Assembly: GCF_023022985.1 (NCBI RefSeq)
Contig: NZ_CP095461.1
Coordinates: 2,108,001 to 2,172,000 of the forward strand
DNA from: Arthrobacter gengyunqii
Lineage (GTDB): Bacteria; Actinomycetota; Actinomycetes; Actinomycetales; Micrococcaceae
DNA: 64,000 nt
Direction of reading: 5' to 3'
Shown: in pieces, positions 47,794-58,188 of the stretch
How the letters are laid out: each line of letters starts with the position of its first letter
Numbering within the stretch: position 1 is the stretch's first letter
Translations under genes and position numbers: made by a program
The notes under the pieces: model-generated
What the model was told of the DNA's origin: nothing
Database searches by the model: none
What the model saw: only the letters and a program-made list of their open reading frames with translations

Positions 47794-48773
47794 GCAGCCT
47801 CGTCGGCGTTTACCTCGGCAGCGGCAGCGTCCCTCGCGGCCCGGAACTCCAGAAAGGCCTCCCTGCTGGTGCGCGAGGGCGTAAAGCCGAACTCATTCTT
47901 GAGTGCCGTATTGTCCAAAACCGGCCGGTAGCGCAGGAAACGGAGCTGCTCCGGTCCGTGCACGGTCAGCTTCAGCTTGTGTCCCAGCCACAGCCCGGCG
48001 GCCAGCAACGGGGCCGGCACGCTGATGGTCCGCTTTCCCATGAGCGAAGCAATCTCGCGGACCGTCAGTGCGCCGTCGCCTGCCACGTTGTAGATCCCGC
48101 TGCGGCCGGTGAGTACGGCCCGCACCATGGCGTCAGCGACGTCCTCATCCCAGATGAAGACAAACGGCGAGTCGCTGCCGGCCACCCGCAGCAGCCGGGG
48201 TGCATCAAAAAGGGCGGTGATCTGGTTACTCACCCGCTTCCCCAGAATGGTGCCGATCCGGAAGATGGTCTGCTTTAGTTCCGGATGGTCGCTGCGGACC
48301 CGGGCGAGCTCCTCTTCCACCAGCCGTTTGTGCCGGGAGTAGGCGAACTCGTCATTGCCGCGCAGCGGATGCCCTTCGGCGAGCCAGGGGGCGTTGTCAG
48401 GGTGATAACCGTAGGCCGCCCCCGAGGAGGAAATGACCACATGCTGAACCCCGGCGGAAATGCAGGCGGCCAGGACATTCCGCGACCCAACCACGTCCAC
48501 CTGGAACTCCTGTTCCCTGCTGGTGTCTTTGCCCGGGTTCACGATGGCCGCCAGATGAACCACGGTGTCGATCCGGTGCGCCTGCAGCAGCCGGCCGACG
48601 TCCGGCGAGCAGACATCGGCCAGCGCGTAGTCAACGCCGTCGAGTCGGCGCTCAGCGGCGGGTTCGCGGATGTCCAGGCTCAGGACGGAGCCGATCCCGG
48701 GGTCCGCTGCCAGCCGGGCAACGACGGCGCTGCCCAGGAATCCATTGCCGCCGGTCACACACACCCGGTTCAC
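47778..48773 (-). CDS. NAD-dependent epimerase/dehydratase family protein
   Basis: Extended short-chain dehydrogenase, 331 aa from GTG 48773 (MNRVCVTGGN), with GGGAGG seven bases upstream. The NAD motif is VTGGNGFLGS, DTVVHLAAIVNPGKDT is the usual strand 4 region, and the catalytic triad is Ser in ISSSGAAYG and YSRHK (YxxxK). Substrate is probably a nucleotide sugar, or a steroid/aryl ketone; it is not decidable. The start overlaps the symporter stop (GTGA), so it is the third gene of a coupled operon. Confidence 0.9.
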   Translation of the reverse strand: MNRVCVTGGNGFLGSAVVARLAADPGIGSVLSLDIREPAAERRLDGVDYALADVCSPDVGRLLQAHRIDTVVHLAAIVNPGKDTSREQEFQVDVVGSRNVLAACISAGVQHVVISSSGAAYGYHPDNAPWLAEGHPLRGNDEFAYSRHKRLVEEELARVRSDHPELKQTIFRIGTILGKRVSNQITALFDAPRLLRVAGSDSPFVFIWDEDVADAMVRAVLTGRSGIYNVAGDGALTVREIASLMGKRTISVPAPLLAAGLWLGHKLKLTVHGPEQLRFLRYRPVLDNTALKNEFGFTPSRTSREAFLEFRAARDAAAAEVNADEAAAGRS

Positions 48774-49705
48774 AGTGCCGCCTCCCGGGGTTCCCCCGCG
48801 GCAGCAGCCCGCCGGGCATCCCTCCGCCGCCACCATGCGGCCAGCAGCAACCCGGCCAGGATGTCCCAGATCCCCCACCACGCTGCGACCATGGCCATGC
48901 CGCCCAACCCGGAGAAAAACGTTAGGGTCAGTCCCAGTCCCAGCCCGGTGTTGCGGGCGCCCACCTCGAAGGTGACAGCCCGCCTGCTGGCTTCATCCAG
49001 CCTGACGGCCGCAGCGCTCCAGTAGCCAACGGCCAGCGCGATGGCGTCATGGAGCAGCACCACCAGGAAGATCGTTCCCAGATGTTCTCGCAGCGGTTCC
49101 AGATTGCTGGCCGTTCCCGCGAGGATAAAGGCCAGGAGAGCTATCAGCCCGATCCGCTGCACCCAAGGCCGGAACCGGTCCGTTATCCCGGGGAAGCGGC
49201 GGGCCAATGGCATTCCCACGGCAAACGGAACTCCGATAATCAGCAGCACCTGAATCAGCATTCCGCCGCGGTCCAGCGAGAAGTCGCGCATCAGCGAGGC
49301 AGTGGACGGACTCAACGCCGCCCAGAAAGCCACATTCAGGGGCATCACGATGATGGCCACCAGGTTGGACACCGCAGTCATGGACGCCGAGAGCGCGACA
49401 TCGCCGTGTGCCCGGTGGGTGAGGACGTTGGAAATTCCGCCCGGCGGACAGCAGGCCACCAGGATCATTCCAAGCGCAATGGACGCCGGGACCTGCAGGG
49501 CCAGAGCTATGCCAACCGTGACCGCCGGCAGCAGCAGATACTGTGCCGCGATGCCCAGCACCACCGCTTTCGGGCTGCGCAGCACGGTGCGGAAATCCGA
49601 CGGCCGGACCTCCAGGGCGATCCCGAGGATGATGACGGCCAGGACCACGTTCAGGATCACCAGCGAGCCGGGAGAAAAGTTCAGTACGACGTCGTCAATG
49701 GGCAT
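48770..49705 (-). CDS. Bile acid:sodium symporter family protein
   Basis: Membrane transporter of the BASS/SBF superfamily, 311 aa from ATG 49705 (MPIDDVVLNF), with about nine to ten helices. The conserved crossover region reads ACCPPGGISNVLTHRAHGDVALSASMTAVSNL, as in SBF proteins. The ligand is probably an organic anion, not necessarily a bile acid. The ATG overlaps the monooxygenase stop (TGATG), and its stop overlaps the epimerase start. Confidence 0.9.
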   Translation of the reverse strand: MPIDDVVLNFSPGSLVILNVVLAVIILGIALEVRPSDFRTVLRSPKAVVLGIAAQYLLLPAVTVGIALALQVPASIALGMILVACCPPGGISNVLTHRAHGDVALSASMTAVSNLVAIIVMPLNVAFWAALSPSTASLMRDFSLDRGGMLIQVLLIIGVPFAVGMPLARRFPGITDRFRPWVQRIGLIALLAFILAGTASNLEPLREHLGTIFLVVLLHDAIALAVGYWSAAAVRLDEASRRAVTFEVGARNTGLGLGLTLTFFSGLGGMAMVAAWWGIWDILAGLLLAAWWRRRDARRAAAAGEPREAAL

Positions 49706-51111
49706 CAGCGCTGCACCTCCGCCATGGCGGGCACGGCGGCCCCGGCAGTTCCGGCGGGTCCGCCTGTTCCGCCAGGTTCGGTAGGTCCGCCAGGTTCGGA
49801 AAGCTGGGCCAGATGTGCTGCCAGCTCCGCCCGGTAGGCATCCTTGTTGACGTAGTAGCTCATCCGGTCCAAGCCAAGGTAGCGGTAGCCGCCGGTGACA
49901 TCCGGCGAGGGTCCGCCGATGGTGTTGCCGAAAGCCTCGGCGGCAACAGGCGCGTCCCGCTGCGCAGCGAGATACGCAGCCACCAGCTCGGCCTGGCGGT
50001 ACCGCCCCTCCCAACCGAGGCCGGAAGCTTCCACCATGCCCACCACCATCAGGTTCTTGGCCGCGCGGCTGAAGATGTTCAGGTAGAGATCCGGTGACGG
50101 GCCGTGCCAGCCCAGCAGCTCCGGCTTCAGGAACGGGTAGTCCAGGATGTAGCCCGTGGCACAGAGCAGCAGGTCATACTCCTCCGACCTGCCGTCCCGA
50201 AAATGCACTGTGCTGCCCTCCAGCCGGTCAATATCCGGCTTTACGGCAAGATCGCCATGACCGAGATGGTGCAGGATCAGGGAGTTGACCACCGGATGGG
50301 ATTCGTAGATCCGGTAGTCCGGCTTCGGGAAGCCGAACCGGGCCGGGTCCCCGGTGAACATCCGCAGCAGCCGCTTGTCGATGAACTGCTTGAGCGGCCG
50401 GGGCAGCGGTTTGCCCTGGTTCAGCGTGTCAGTGGGCCGGCCAAAGACGTACTTCGGCACAAAGTAATAGCCGCGGCGGACGCTGATGTCCACGGCGGCG
50501 GCGTGGTGGACGGCGTCCACCGCAATGTCACAGCCGCTGTTTCCGGCGCCCACGATCAGCACGCGTTTGCCGGCAAAATCGGTGGCCTTCTTGTACTGTG
50601 CCGAGTGCCGGATTTCGCCGGCGAACTCCCCCTTGAAGGAAGGCAGGAAGGGTGTGTGCAGGGTGCCGGAGGCAACGACGACGGCGCTGAACCTCCCGCG
50701 GCCCGCTCCGTCCGGCCCTTCCCAGGCAACAGTCCATTCTCCGTCCCCGGAGGGAACCGCGCTGGTGACCCGAGTGGAAAAGCGAATGCGGCGCTGAAGG
50801 CCGAAGGTCTTCGCATATCCGCGGAAGTACTGCCGCAGATGGCTGTGGCCGGGATAGTCCGGTGTGCCGGCCGGCATGGGGTACTCGGCAAACTCGGTGG
50901 TGGATCTTGAGGAAATGAGATGTGCCGATTCGTAGACCGTGCTCGCCGGATTGTCGATGTTCCACAGTCCACCCACGTCCGTGAACTGTTCAAAGCCGAT
51001 AAAGTCCAGCCCCTGGCGGGCGAGTGCCCGCATGGTGGCCAGACCGCTCGGTCCGGATCCGATGACAGCGACCGGCAGTCCGCCGCCCCCTGCTGCTGTG
51101 GAGAATTCCAA
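49705..51111 (-). CDS. Flavin-binding monooxygenase (FMO-like)
   Basis: 468 aa NADPH- and FAD-dependent oxygenase. FAD motif VAVIGSGPSGLATMRAL, middle blocks YESAHLISSRSTTEFAEYPMP (FMO-type) and HSHLRQYFRGYAKTFGL, NADPH motif VLIVGAGNSGCDIAVDA, and C-terminal LLLCATGYILDYPF. The last ~35 residues are Gly/Pro/Thr repeats. The likely start is TTG 51111, with no strong ribosome site, so the N-terminus is uncertain by a few residues. It leads a tightly overlapping operon with a BASS transporter and an epimerase, suggesting oxidation of an imported or exported hydrophobic compound. Confidence 0.9.
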   Translation of the reverse strand: MEFSTAAGGGGLPVAVIGSGPSGLATMRALARQGLDFIGFEQFTDVGGLWNIDNPASTVYESAHLISSRSTTEFAEYPMPAGTPDYPGHSHLRQYFRGYAKTFGLQRRIRFSTRVTSAVPSGDGEWTVAWEGPDGAGRGRFSAVVVASGTLHTPFLPSFKGEFAGEIRHSAQYKKATDFAGKRVLIVGAGNSGCDIAVDAVHHAAAVDISVRRGYYFVPKYVFGRPTDTLNQGKPLPRPLKQFIDKRLLRMFTGDPARFGFPKPDYRIYESHPVVNSLILHHLGHGDLAVKPDIDRLEGSTVHFRDGRSEEYDLLLCATGYILDYPFLKPELLGWHGPSPDLYLNIFSRAAKNLMVVGMVEASGLGWEGRYRQAELVAAYLAAQRDAPVAAEAFGNTIGGPSPDVTGGYRYLGLDRMSYYVNKDAYRAELAAHLAQLSEPGGPTEPGGTGGPAGTAGAAVPAMAEVQR

Positions 51112-51229
51112 TACCCGCGCCCGCTTTCGTGACCTGCATCACCTTTGATGCTGCTGGAACGCTACCGAAGTGTTCACAGCGGGTCAAACCGCCTCACCGG
51201 CCGGCGGCAGATCCCTTGACGCATGAAAA

Positions 51230-51258
51230 GGGCCCCGGCGTTTTGCCCGCCGGGGCCC
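51230..51258 (-). terminator. Terminator after glpK
   Basis: Perfect 10-bp stem (GGGCCCCGGC / GCCGGGGCCC) followed on the minus strand by TTTTCATG. It lies 58 bp past the glpK stop. Confidence 0.8.
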
Positions 51259-51315
51259 AATCCTCACTTGGCGTCCGGAGACGCCCAGTTGCCGTCCGAA
51301 GACGCCGCGTGCTGG

Positions 51316-52836
<1,521 letters not shown>

Positions 52837-52901
52837 GGTTCGCTCCTTTTACAGGGGGACGTACAGGGATGCGGCGGAAACAGACCGCCCGGGGAAAAGC
52901 C

Positions 52902-53642
52902 TTAGACAGCAGGCATCGGAATGCCGTTGAAGACAATGCCGGCCAGCGCCCCGCCAATGATGGGCCCGACAACCGGCACCCATGCGTAAGCCCAGTCGCT
53001 CTTGCCCTTGTTGGGAATGGGCAGCAGCGCGTGGACGATGCGCGGGCCGAGGTCACGCGCAGGGTTGATGGCATAGCCGGTGGGGCCGCCCAGGGAAGCG
53101 CCAATGGCAAGCACCAGGAGGGCGACGGCCAGCGGGCCCAGTTCATTGGGGGTTCCACCGAAGGACAGAATGACGAACACCAGCACGAACGTGCCGATAA
53201 CTTCCGTCACGACGTTCCAGCCGTAGGAGCGGATGGTCGGGCCGGTGGAGAACACGCCCAGGATGTTCTCTGCATCGGGTTCGTCGTCGAACTGTTTCTT
53301 GTACGCCAGCCAGGCCAGCACGGCACCCAGCATTGCGCCAAGCAGCTGCGCAACCAGATAGACCATCACGGAGGCAAAGCTGGTCTCCACTCCGGGTGCC
53401 AGGTCTGAACCGTTGAAAAGCAGACCCATCGTCACTGCCGGGTTCAGATGCGCGCCTGATTGAACCGCCACGAACACACCGGCAAACACGCCAAGTCCCC
53501 AGCCGAAGTTCACCAGGAGGAACCCTCCTCCGTTGCCCTTCGTCTTGCGCAGGGCCACGTTCGCGACCACACCACAACCAAGCAGGATCAGCATTGCCGT
53601 TCCCGCAAACTCACTGAGGAATACCTCACCGAGAGTCACCAT
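52902..53642 (-). CDS. glpF: Glycerol uptake facilitator (aquaglyceroporin)
   Basis: MIP-family channel, 246 aa from ATG 53642 (MVTLGEVFLS), with GGAG upstream. Both pore motifs are present: GAHLNPAVTMG and GYAINPARDLGPR, the latter with the Asp after NPAR typical of glycerol channels. About six helices plus two half-helices. First gene of glpF-glpK. Confidence 0.96.
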   Translation of the reverse strand: MVTLGEVFLSEFAGTAMLILLGCGVVANVALRKTKGNGGGFLLVNFGWGLGVFAGVFVAVQSGAHLNPAVTMGLLFNGSDLAPGVETSFASVMVYLVAQLLGAMLGAVLAWLAYKKQFDDEPDAENILGVFSTGPTIRSYGWNVVTEVIGTFVLVFVILSFGGTPNELGPLAVALLVLAIGASLGGPTGYAINPARDLGPRIVHALLPIPNKGKSDWAYAWVPVVGPIIGGALAGIVFNGIPMPAV

Positions 53643-53929
53643 TGACTTCTCCATCCTTTGATTGGAAACCAGCCGATTGCCCGCTGGCCTGTCTCAACTG
53701 TGCCATGGCTCCCTCCCCGGGTGGACCCACAGCCGGCAGCAGCGCCGCCGTCGCATTTGCGAAATACTGCTGTTCTGCATTAGTGCGTTCCAGCGTTGCC
53801 CCACACACCGTATCTGCCGGATCGGGAGGCGGTGCGCGAAGACAGAACGTTTCCGCGGTCAGACTTACCGGCCAACCGTACTCGGGCTGAATTCACTCGG
53901 CAACCATCATCCTCGGTAGAGTCTTGTGC

Positions 53930-54766
53930 ATGGAACCGGCACCCAAACTTACCCTCAACAACGGCGTCCGCATGGATCAGGTGGGCTTCGGCACCTACAA
54001 GGTACCCGCTCCTGACGCGGCGGATCTCGTCACTCTGGCCCTCGGCACCGGATACCGCCATGTGGACACGGCGGCGTTGTACGGCAATGAAGAGGGCGTG
54101 GGCGAGGCGGTACGAGAGTTTGTCGCAAACGCGAATGTCAACCGTAATGAGATATTTCTCACGTCAAAAGTCTGGAACACGGACCAAGGTTACGACTCCA
54201 CCCTGCGTGCCTTCGACGCCACCATGGCACGCCTGGGTCTGGACACCCTTGACCTGTACCTCATCCACTGGCCCTGCCCCGAGCGGGGGTTGTTCATTGA
54301 CACGTACCGGGCTTTGGAGGAGCTGTACCGCTCCGGCCGGGTTCGCGCCATCGGGGTGTCCAACTTCCAGCCGGACCACCTGCAGCAGTTGATGGACGCC
54401 ACCGACGTGGTCCCTGCCGTCAACCAAGTGGAACTGCACCCCTGGCTGCAGCAGCGTCCGCTGACCAAGCTGCACCAGGAGCTGGGCATCCGCACCGTTG
54501 CCTGGAGCCCGCTGGGCCGCGGTGCCGTCCTCGCCGATCCGGTCATCACCTCCATCGCCGCAGACCTGGGAGTCTCGCCCGCCCGCGTGATCCTGCGCTG
54601 GCACATGGAACAGGGGAATATCGCCATTCCCAAGGCCAGTTCCGCCGAGCGCATCGCGGAGAATCTGGACGTCTTTTCATTCGAATTGACACCCGAGCAG
54701 CAGGCCGCCATCGCCGGTTTGGACCGGAACCAGCGCTCCGGATCCCATCCGGACAAGGTCAACTAA
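53930..54766 (+). CDS. Aldo/keto reductase
   Basis: NADPH-dependent carbonyl reductase of the AKR5-like (2,5-diketogluconate reductase) type, 278 aa. Family blocks are NGVRMDQVGFGTYKV, GYRHVDTAALYGNEEGVGEAV (Asp and Tyr of the catalytic tetrad), EIFLTSKVWN (Lys), LDLYLIHWPCP (His), GVSNFQPDHL and IPKASSAERIAENL. ATG 53930 is preferred over a TTG two codons upstream. Its stop overlaps the next ATG (TAATG), so it heads a three-gene coupled operon. Confidence 0.94.
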   Translation: MEPAPKLTLNNGVRMDQVGFGTYKVPAPDAADLVTLALGTGYRHVDTAALYGNEEGVGEAVREFVANANVNRNEIFLTSKVWNTDQGYDSTLRAFDATMARLGLDTLDLYLIHWPCPERGLFIDTYRALEELYRSGRVRAIGVSNFQPDHLQQLMDATDVVPAVNQVELHPWLQQRPLTKLHQELGIRTVAWSPLGRGAVLADPVITSIAADLGVSPARVILRWHMEQGNIAIPKASSAERIAENLDVFSFELTPEQQAAIAGLDRNQRSGSHPDKVN

Positions 54767-55686
54767 TGCGCACAGCACCACGGGACAGGCAGGTGGCAGA
54801 CATTAGGCTGACGCGCAGCGCGGATGTCCGCACCCTTGCGGTGGACGGCACCCTCCAGCGCTGCTGGGACTTTCCGGCAGTCCCCGGACACCCCTCGGGT
54901 TCCCCGATCTTCATGGTCCATGGGTTCCGCGGCGACCATCACGGCCTGCTGCGCGTGGTGGAGGCACTTCCCCAACACCGGATCCTGGTGCCCGATCTGC
55001 CGGGCTTCGGATCCGGGCAGCCGCTGCCGGGAACGCACGACGTCGGGGCGTACGCCGGCTTTGTTGCCGCTTCGCTGTCCTCCGAGATACTTGGCCTCGG
55101 CCCGGATACGGTTTTGCTGGGCCACTCCTTCGGCTCCATCATCGCGTCCCGGGTGGCCGCGGAACACCCGGAGCTGCTCAGCGAACTGGTCCTGGTCAAT
55201 CCCATCTGCGAACCGGCATTGGAAGGCCCCAAAGGCATCACCAGCAAAGCCGCCGAACTTTACTATCTGGCCGCTGCCCGCCTGCCCGAGTCGCTGGGCA
55301 TGGCCCTGCTGCAGCACCCGGCCATTGTCCGGGGCATGAGCATCTTCATGGCCAAGACCCGGGACCCTGCACTGCGGAGCTGGATCCACGGACAGCACTC
55401 CGCCTACTTCAGTGCCTTCGCCAACCGCGACGTGGTGCTGGACGCCTTCCGTGCCTCCATCTCCACGACCGTCCGGGACAGCGCCGAACAGCTGGCCATG
55501 CCCGTCCTCCTGATCGCCGCGGAGCGCGACGACCTCGGCTCCGTGGCCGGACAGGAGCGGTTGGCCGCGCTCATCCCTGATGCCGAGCTGCACGTCCTTC
55601 CCGGCGTTGGCCACCTGGTCCACTACGAAGCGCCGGCCGAAGCAGCACGGCTGATTTCCGATTTCCTGCTCCGGAGACACGCATGA
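54766..55686 (+). CDS. Alpha/beta hydrolase fold protein
   Basis: 306 aa cytosolic hydrolase. Oxyanion region MVHGFRGDHHG, nucleophile elbow LLGHSFGSIIAS, late Asp in AAERDDLGSVAGQ and catalytic His in LPGVGHLVHYEAP. Substrate unknown. It overlaps the AKR gene by one base and the glycosyltransferase by four bases (ATGA). Confidence 0.9.
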   Translation: MRTAPRDRQVADIRLTRSADVRTLAVDGTLQRCWDFPAVPGHPSGSPIFMVHGFRGDHHGLLRVVEALPQHRILVPDLPGFGSGQPLPGTHDVGAYAGFVAASLSSEILGLGPDTVLLGHSFGSIIASRVAAEHPELLSELVLVNPICEPALEGPKGITSKAAELYYLAAARLPESLGMALLQHPAIVRGMSIFMAKTRDPALRSWIHGQHSAYFSAFANRDVVLDAFRASISTTVRDSAEQLAMPVLLIAAERDDLGSVAGQERLAALIPDAELHVLPGVGHLVHYEAPAEAARLISDFLLRRHA

Positions 55687-56780
55687 CACTGCGCATAGCC
55701 GTGGACGCCCGTTTCACCCGCATCGATCACCATGACGGAATCAGCCGCTACGGCGCCTCCCTGATCGAAGCTGTGTCCCGGCACGCTTCTGTACTGATGC
55801 TGATTTCCGATGAACGGCAGCTGGCCCTGCTGCCGGACCTGCCCTGGGTGAAAATCAACAGCCCGCTCTCCCCCGCCGAGCTCCTGGTGGCCCTGCGCGT
55901 GAACCGGTACAGCCCCGACGTCGTCGTGTCTCCCATGCAGACCATGGGCAGCTGGGGACGACAGTATCCGCTGATCCTGACCCTGCATGACCTGATCTAC
56001 TATTCGAATCCGACGCCGCCCGGTTTCCTGCCGCTGCCGGTGCGGGCACTGTGGCGCCTGTACCACCTCGCGTACTGGCCGCAGCGGCTGCTGCTGAACC
56101 GGGCCGACGTCGTCGCCACCATCAGCGACACCACCCGCGCGCTCATGCAGCAGCACCGGCTCACCCGGCGTCCGGTCCGCATTGTCGGCAACGCTCCCCA
56201 GCCCGGTGCCCTTGTCCGGGATCCCGATGAAGCCCCGGACAAGAGCCTGCTCTACATGGGGTCCTTCATGCCCTACAAAAACGTGGAAACCGTGATCCGC
56301 GGCATGGAGCACCTGCCCGGCTACACGCTGCACCTGCTGAGCCGGATCACCCCGGAACGGCGCCGTGAGCTCGAAGCACTCGTGCCGCCGGGGACCGACG
56401 TCGTGTTCCACAACGGGGTCAGCGACGAGGAATACGAGGACTTGCTGCGCACCTCCACCGCACTGGTGACGCTGTCCCGGGCCGAAGGGTACGGGCTGCC
56501 GATGATCGAGGCGATGGCGCTGGGAACGCCCGTGGTGGCCAGCGACATTCCGATCTTCCGTGAAGTTTCGGGCGGGGCAGCCCTGCTGGCGGATCCGGAC
56601 AGCCCCAAGGAGTTTGCGGATGCAGTGCTCACGCTGGCGGATCCGCAGCGCTGGCGGCAGGTCTCGGAGGCCGGACTGCGGCGCGCCGCGGAGTATTCGT
56701 GGGACACCTCTGCCGTGCAGCTGGTGGAAGCAGCACAGGAGGCCGTCCGGCAGCATCAGGCCGGCCGTTCAGGCAGGTAG
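55683..56780 (+). CDS. Glycosyltransferase family 4-type protein
   Basis: 365 aa GT-B enzyme, resembling bacterial mannosyltransferases. The N-terminal domain shows HDGISRYGASLIEAV, and the donor-binding domain shows LLYMGSFMPYKNVETVIRGM, LVTLSRAEGYGLPMIEAMALGTPVVASDIPIFREV (the E-x7-E region). Nucleotide-sugar donor and acceptor are unknown; a cell-envelope polysaccharide or glycolipid is likely. It is the last gene of the AKR-hydrolase-GT operon. Confidence 0.93.
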   Translation: MTLRIAVDARFTRIDHHDGISRYGASLIEAVSRHASVLMLISDERQLALLPDLPWVKINSPLSPAELLVALRVNRYSPDVVVSPMQTMGSWGRQYPLILTLHDLIYYSNPTPPGFLPLPVRALWRLYHLAYWPQRLLLNRADVVATISDTTRALMQQHRLTRRPVRIVGNAPQPGALVRDPDEAPDKSLLYMGSFMPYKNVETVIRGMEHLPGYTLHLLSRITPERRRELEALVPPGTDVVFHNGVSDEEYEDLLRTSTALVTLSRAEGYGLPMIEAMALGTPVVASDIPIFREVSGGAALLADPDSPKEFADAVLTLADPQRWRQVSEAGLRRAAEYSWDTSAVQLVEAAQEAVRQHQAGRSGR

Positions 56781-56805
56781 TCCGCCCGGCGGCTTACCTG
56801 CCTGA
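56765..56805. terminator. Bidirectional terminator between glycosyltransferase and HNH nuclease genes
   Basis: Perfect 13-bp inverted repeat (GTTCAGGCAGGTA / TACCTGCCTGAAC) with a 15-nt GC-rich loop, overlapping the glycosyltransferase stop codon and ending 6 bp from the nuclease stop. Confidence 0.8.
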
Positions 56806-56810
56806 ACCGA

Positions 56811-57995
56811 TCAATTCTCGCAGCCGACCCCATCGCCGTCGCGGTCAAACTTGGACTGCCACCCCGGGTCTCCTGCCCGTATCGGTGCAGCACCGGCAGC
56901 CTTCACGGCATCGCAGTTCTCATAGTGGACATCCTCCGGGGCGGCCGGCACCGGATCAGGTGCGGGGGCCGGATCAGGTGCGGGGGCTTCTGCGGGGACC
57001 TGCACTGTCGCGGGAGCAGGTTCCGGTGCGACGATGACACCGCCGTCGGCAGGAACCGGCTGGTCTGGGCACGATGAGGTGAGGATCCCGCGGATCGCGT
57101 CGGATTCAGCCTGTGTCATCCACAGCCCGTATTTGGCCTTCACTGCAGTCTGAAGGGCCACGTACTCACACCGGAATCCCTTGTTCGGTGGAAGCCACGT
57201 TGCAGCGTCACCGTCGCCCTTGGCACCGTTGGCGGGGCCGTCCACGGCGAGAAGATTCAGCGGGTCATTGGCGAATGCTTCACGCTGGTTTTGTGCCATC
57301 TGCTGGGCCCCCTTCTGCCAAGCGTCGGAGAGAGCCACCACATGGTCGATCTGGACAGCGTTGGAAGTGCCTTCCCCGCGCACGAAGTTGATCACAGACC
57401 CCGTGAACGGATCCAGCAGGGTGCCGGCGGCGACAACACAATTGTTCGTCCCCGGCTTGACGCTCACCGATTCCAGGTCGCGCCGGAGGATATCGTTGCG
57501 CTGGTCGCAGCCGTTGCGGTCAATGTCCTTCCACGCGGGCCCAAACAGTTCCCGGTCGTAACCGGTCTTCGGAGCCCGGCCCTTGATCGGGATGGTGTCC
57601 AGCTGGGCCAGGGCGGTGCCGGCCGCTGCAGGCGCCGGTGCAGCCGCTTCAGGCTCAGGCTCCGGTTCGGGCACCGCCTCGGTGGTCACCTCGGGAGTCG
57701 GCTGGGAGGTGGGCTCGGGTTCAGGTGTTCGGACCGGGGCCGGTGTTGCCGAAGCCGACGGCGATGAAGCAGGTGCCGGATCAGAGGCCGGCGAAGGATC
57801 CTCGAGCTCGGCGGTGGGAGCAAGGGTGGCGGCCACGATCAGCGTTACGACCGATGCGGCCACCGCGATGGCTCCGCCACGCCGTCCGGCAGGGATCCGG
57901 GCCCAGGACCGCCGGCCGGTGACGAGGACGTACAGACCGGTGAGCAGACCGGAGAAGGCCAGCAGTGCCAGGCCGGTGGTGACGTTGTCGGTCAT
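56811..57995 (-). CDS. Membrane-anchored HNH nuclease-like protein (DUF1524) with excalibur domain
   Basis: 394 aa. Two hydrophobic helices at the N-terminus (about 8-26 and 42-60), then ~70 residues rich in Pro, Glu, Ala and Thr, a probable extracellular stalk. The DUF1524/GmrSD HNH-like domain covers about 130-290, with QIDHVVALSDAWQKGA (D-H of the nuclease motif) and NLLAVDGPANGAKGD. A second Pro/Ala linker leads to an excalibur calcium-binding domain ending DRDGDGVGCE. It likely acts outside the membrane on DNA. ATG 57995 follows AAAGGAG. Confidence 0.88.
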   Translation of the reverse strand: MTDNVTTGLALLAFSGLLTGLYVLVTGRRSWARIPAGRRGGAIAVAASVVTLIVAATLAPTAELEDPSPASDPAPASSPSASATPAPVRTPEPEPTSQPTPEVTTEAVPEPEPEPEAAAPAPAAAGTALAQLDTIPIKGRAPKTGYDRELFGPAWKDIDRNGCDQRNDILRRDLESVSVKPGTNNCVVAAGTLLDPFTGSVINFVRGEGTSNAVQIDHVVALSDAWQKGAQQMAQNQREAFANDPLNLLAVDGPANGAKGDGDAATWLPPNKGFRCEYVALQTAVKAKYGLWMTQAESDAIRGILTSSCPDQPVPADGGVIVAPEPAPATVQVPAEAPAPDPAPAPDPVPAAPEDVHYENCDAVKAAGAAPIRAGDPGWQSKFDRDGDGVGCEN

Positions 57996-58120
57996 AGGGC
58001 TCCTTTCCAGGGATCACTTCCCCACTAAAAAGGTTAATCCGAGTGCGGCAACCGCCTGAATCACGCGGCTCCGGACAGTCCAAGGCTCATTCACTCGCAC
58101 GGGTCCCGGGCACAGAAACA

Positions 58121-58156
58121 GGGAAGGGGCGGAACCCGAAAGTCCCGCCCCTTCCC
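58121..58156 (-). terminator. Terminator after the NADP-dependent oxidoreductase gene
   Basis: Perfect 12-bp stem (GGGAAGGGGCGG / CCGCCCCTTCCC), 12-nt loop, followed on the minus strand by TGTTTCTGTG. Confidence 0.8.
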
Positions 58157-58188
58157 GCTGGCACCAAGGGTTTGGCTACCGCAGCAGA

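Noticed and set aside
56765..56805. 13-bp inverted repeat as a recombination or attachment site
   Set aside because: Its position between two convergent stop codons makes a bidirectional terminator the simpler reading.
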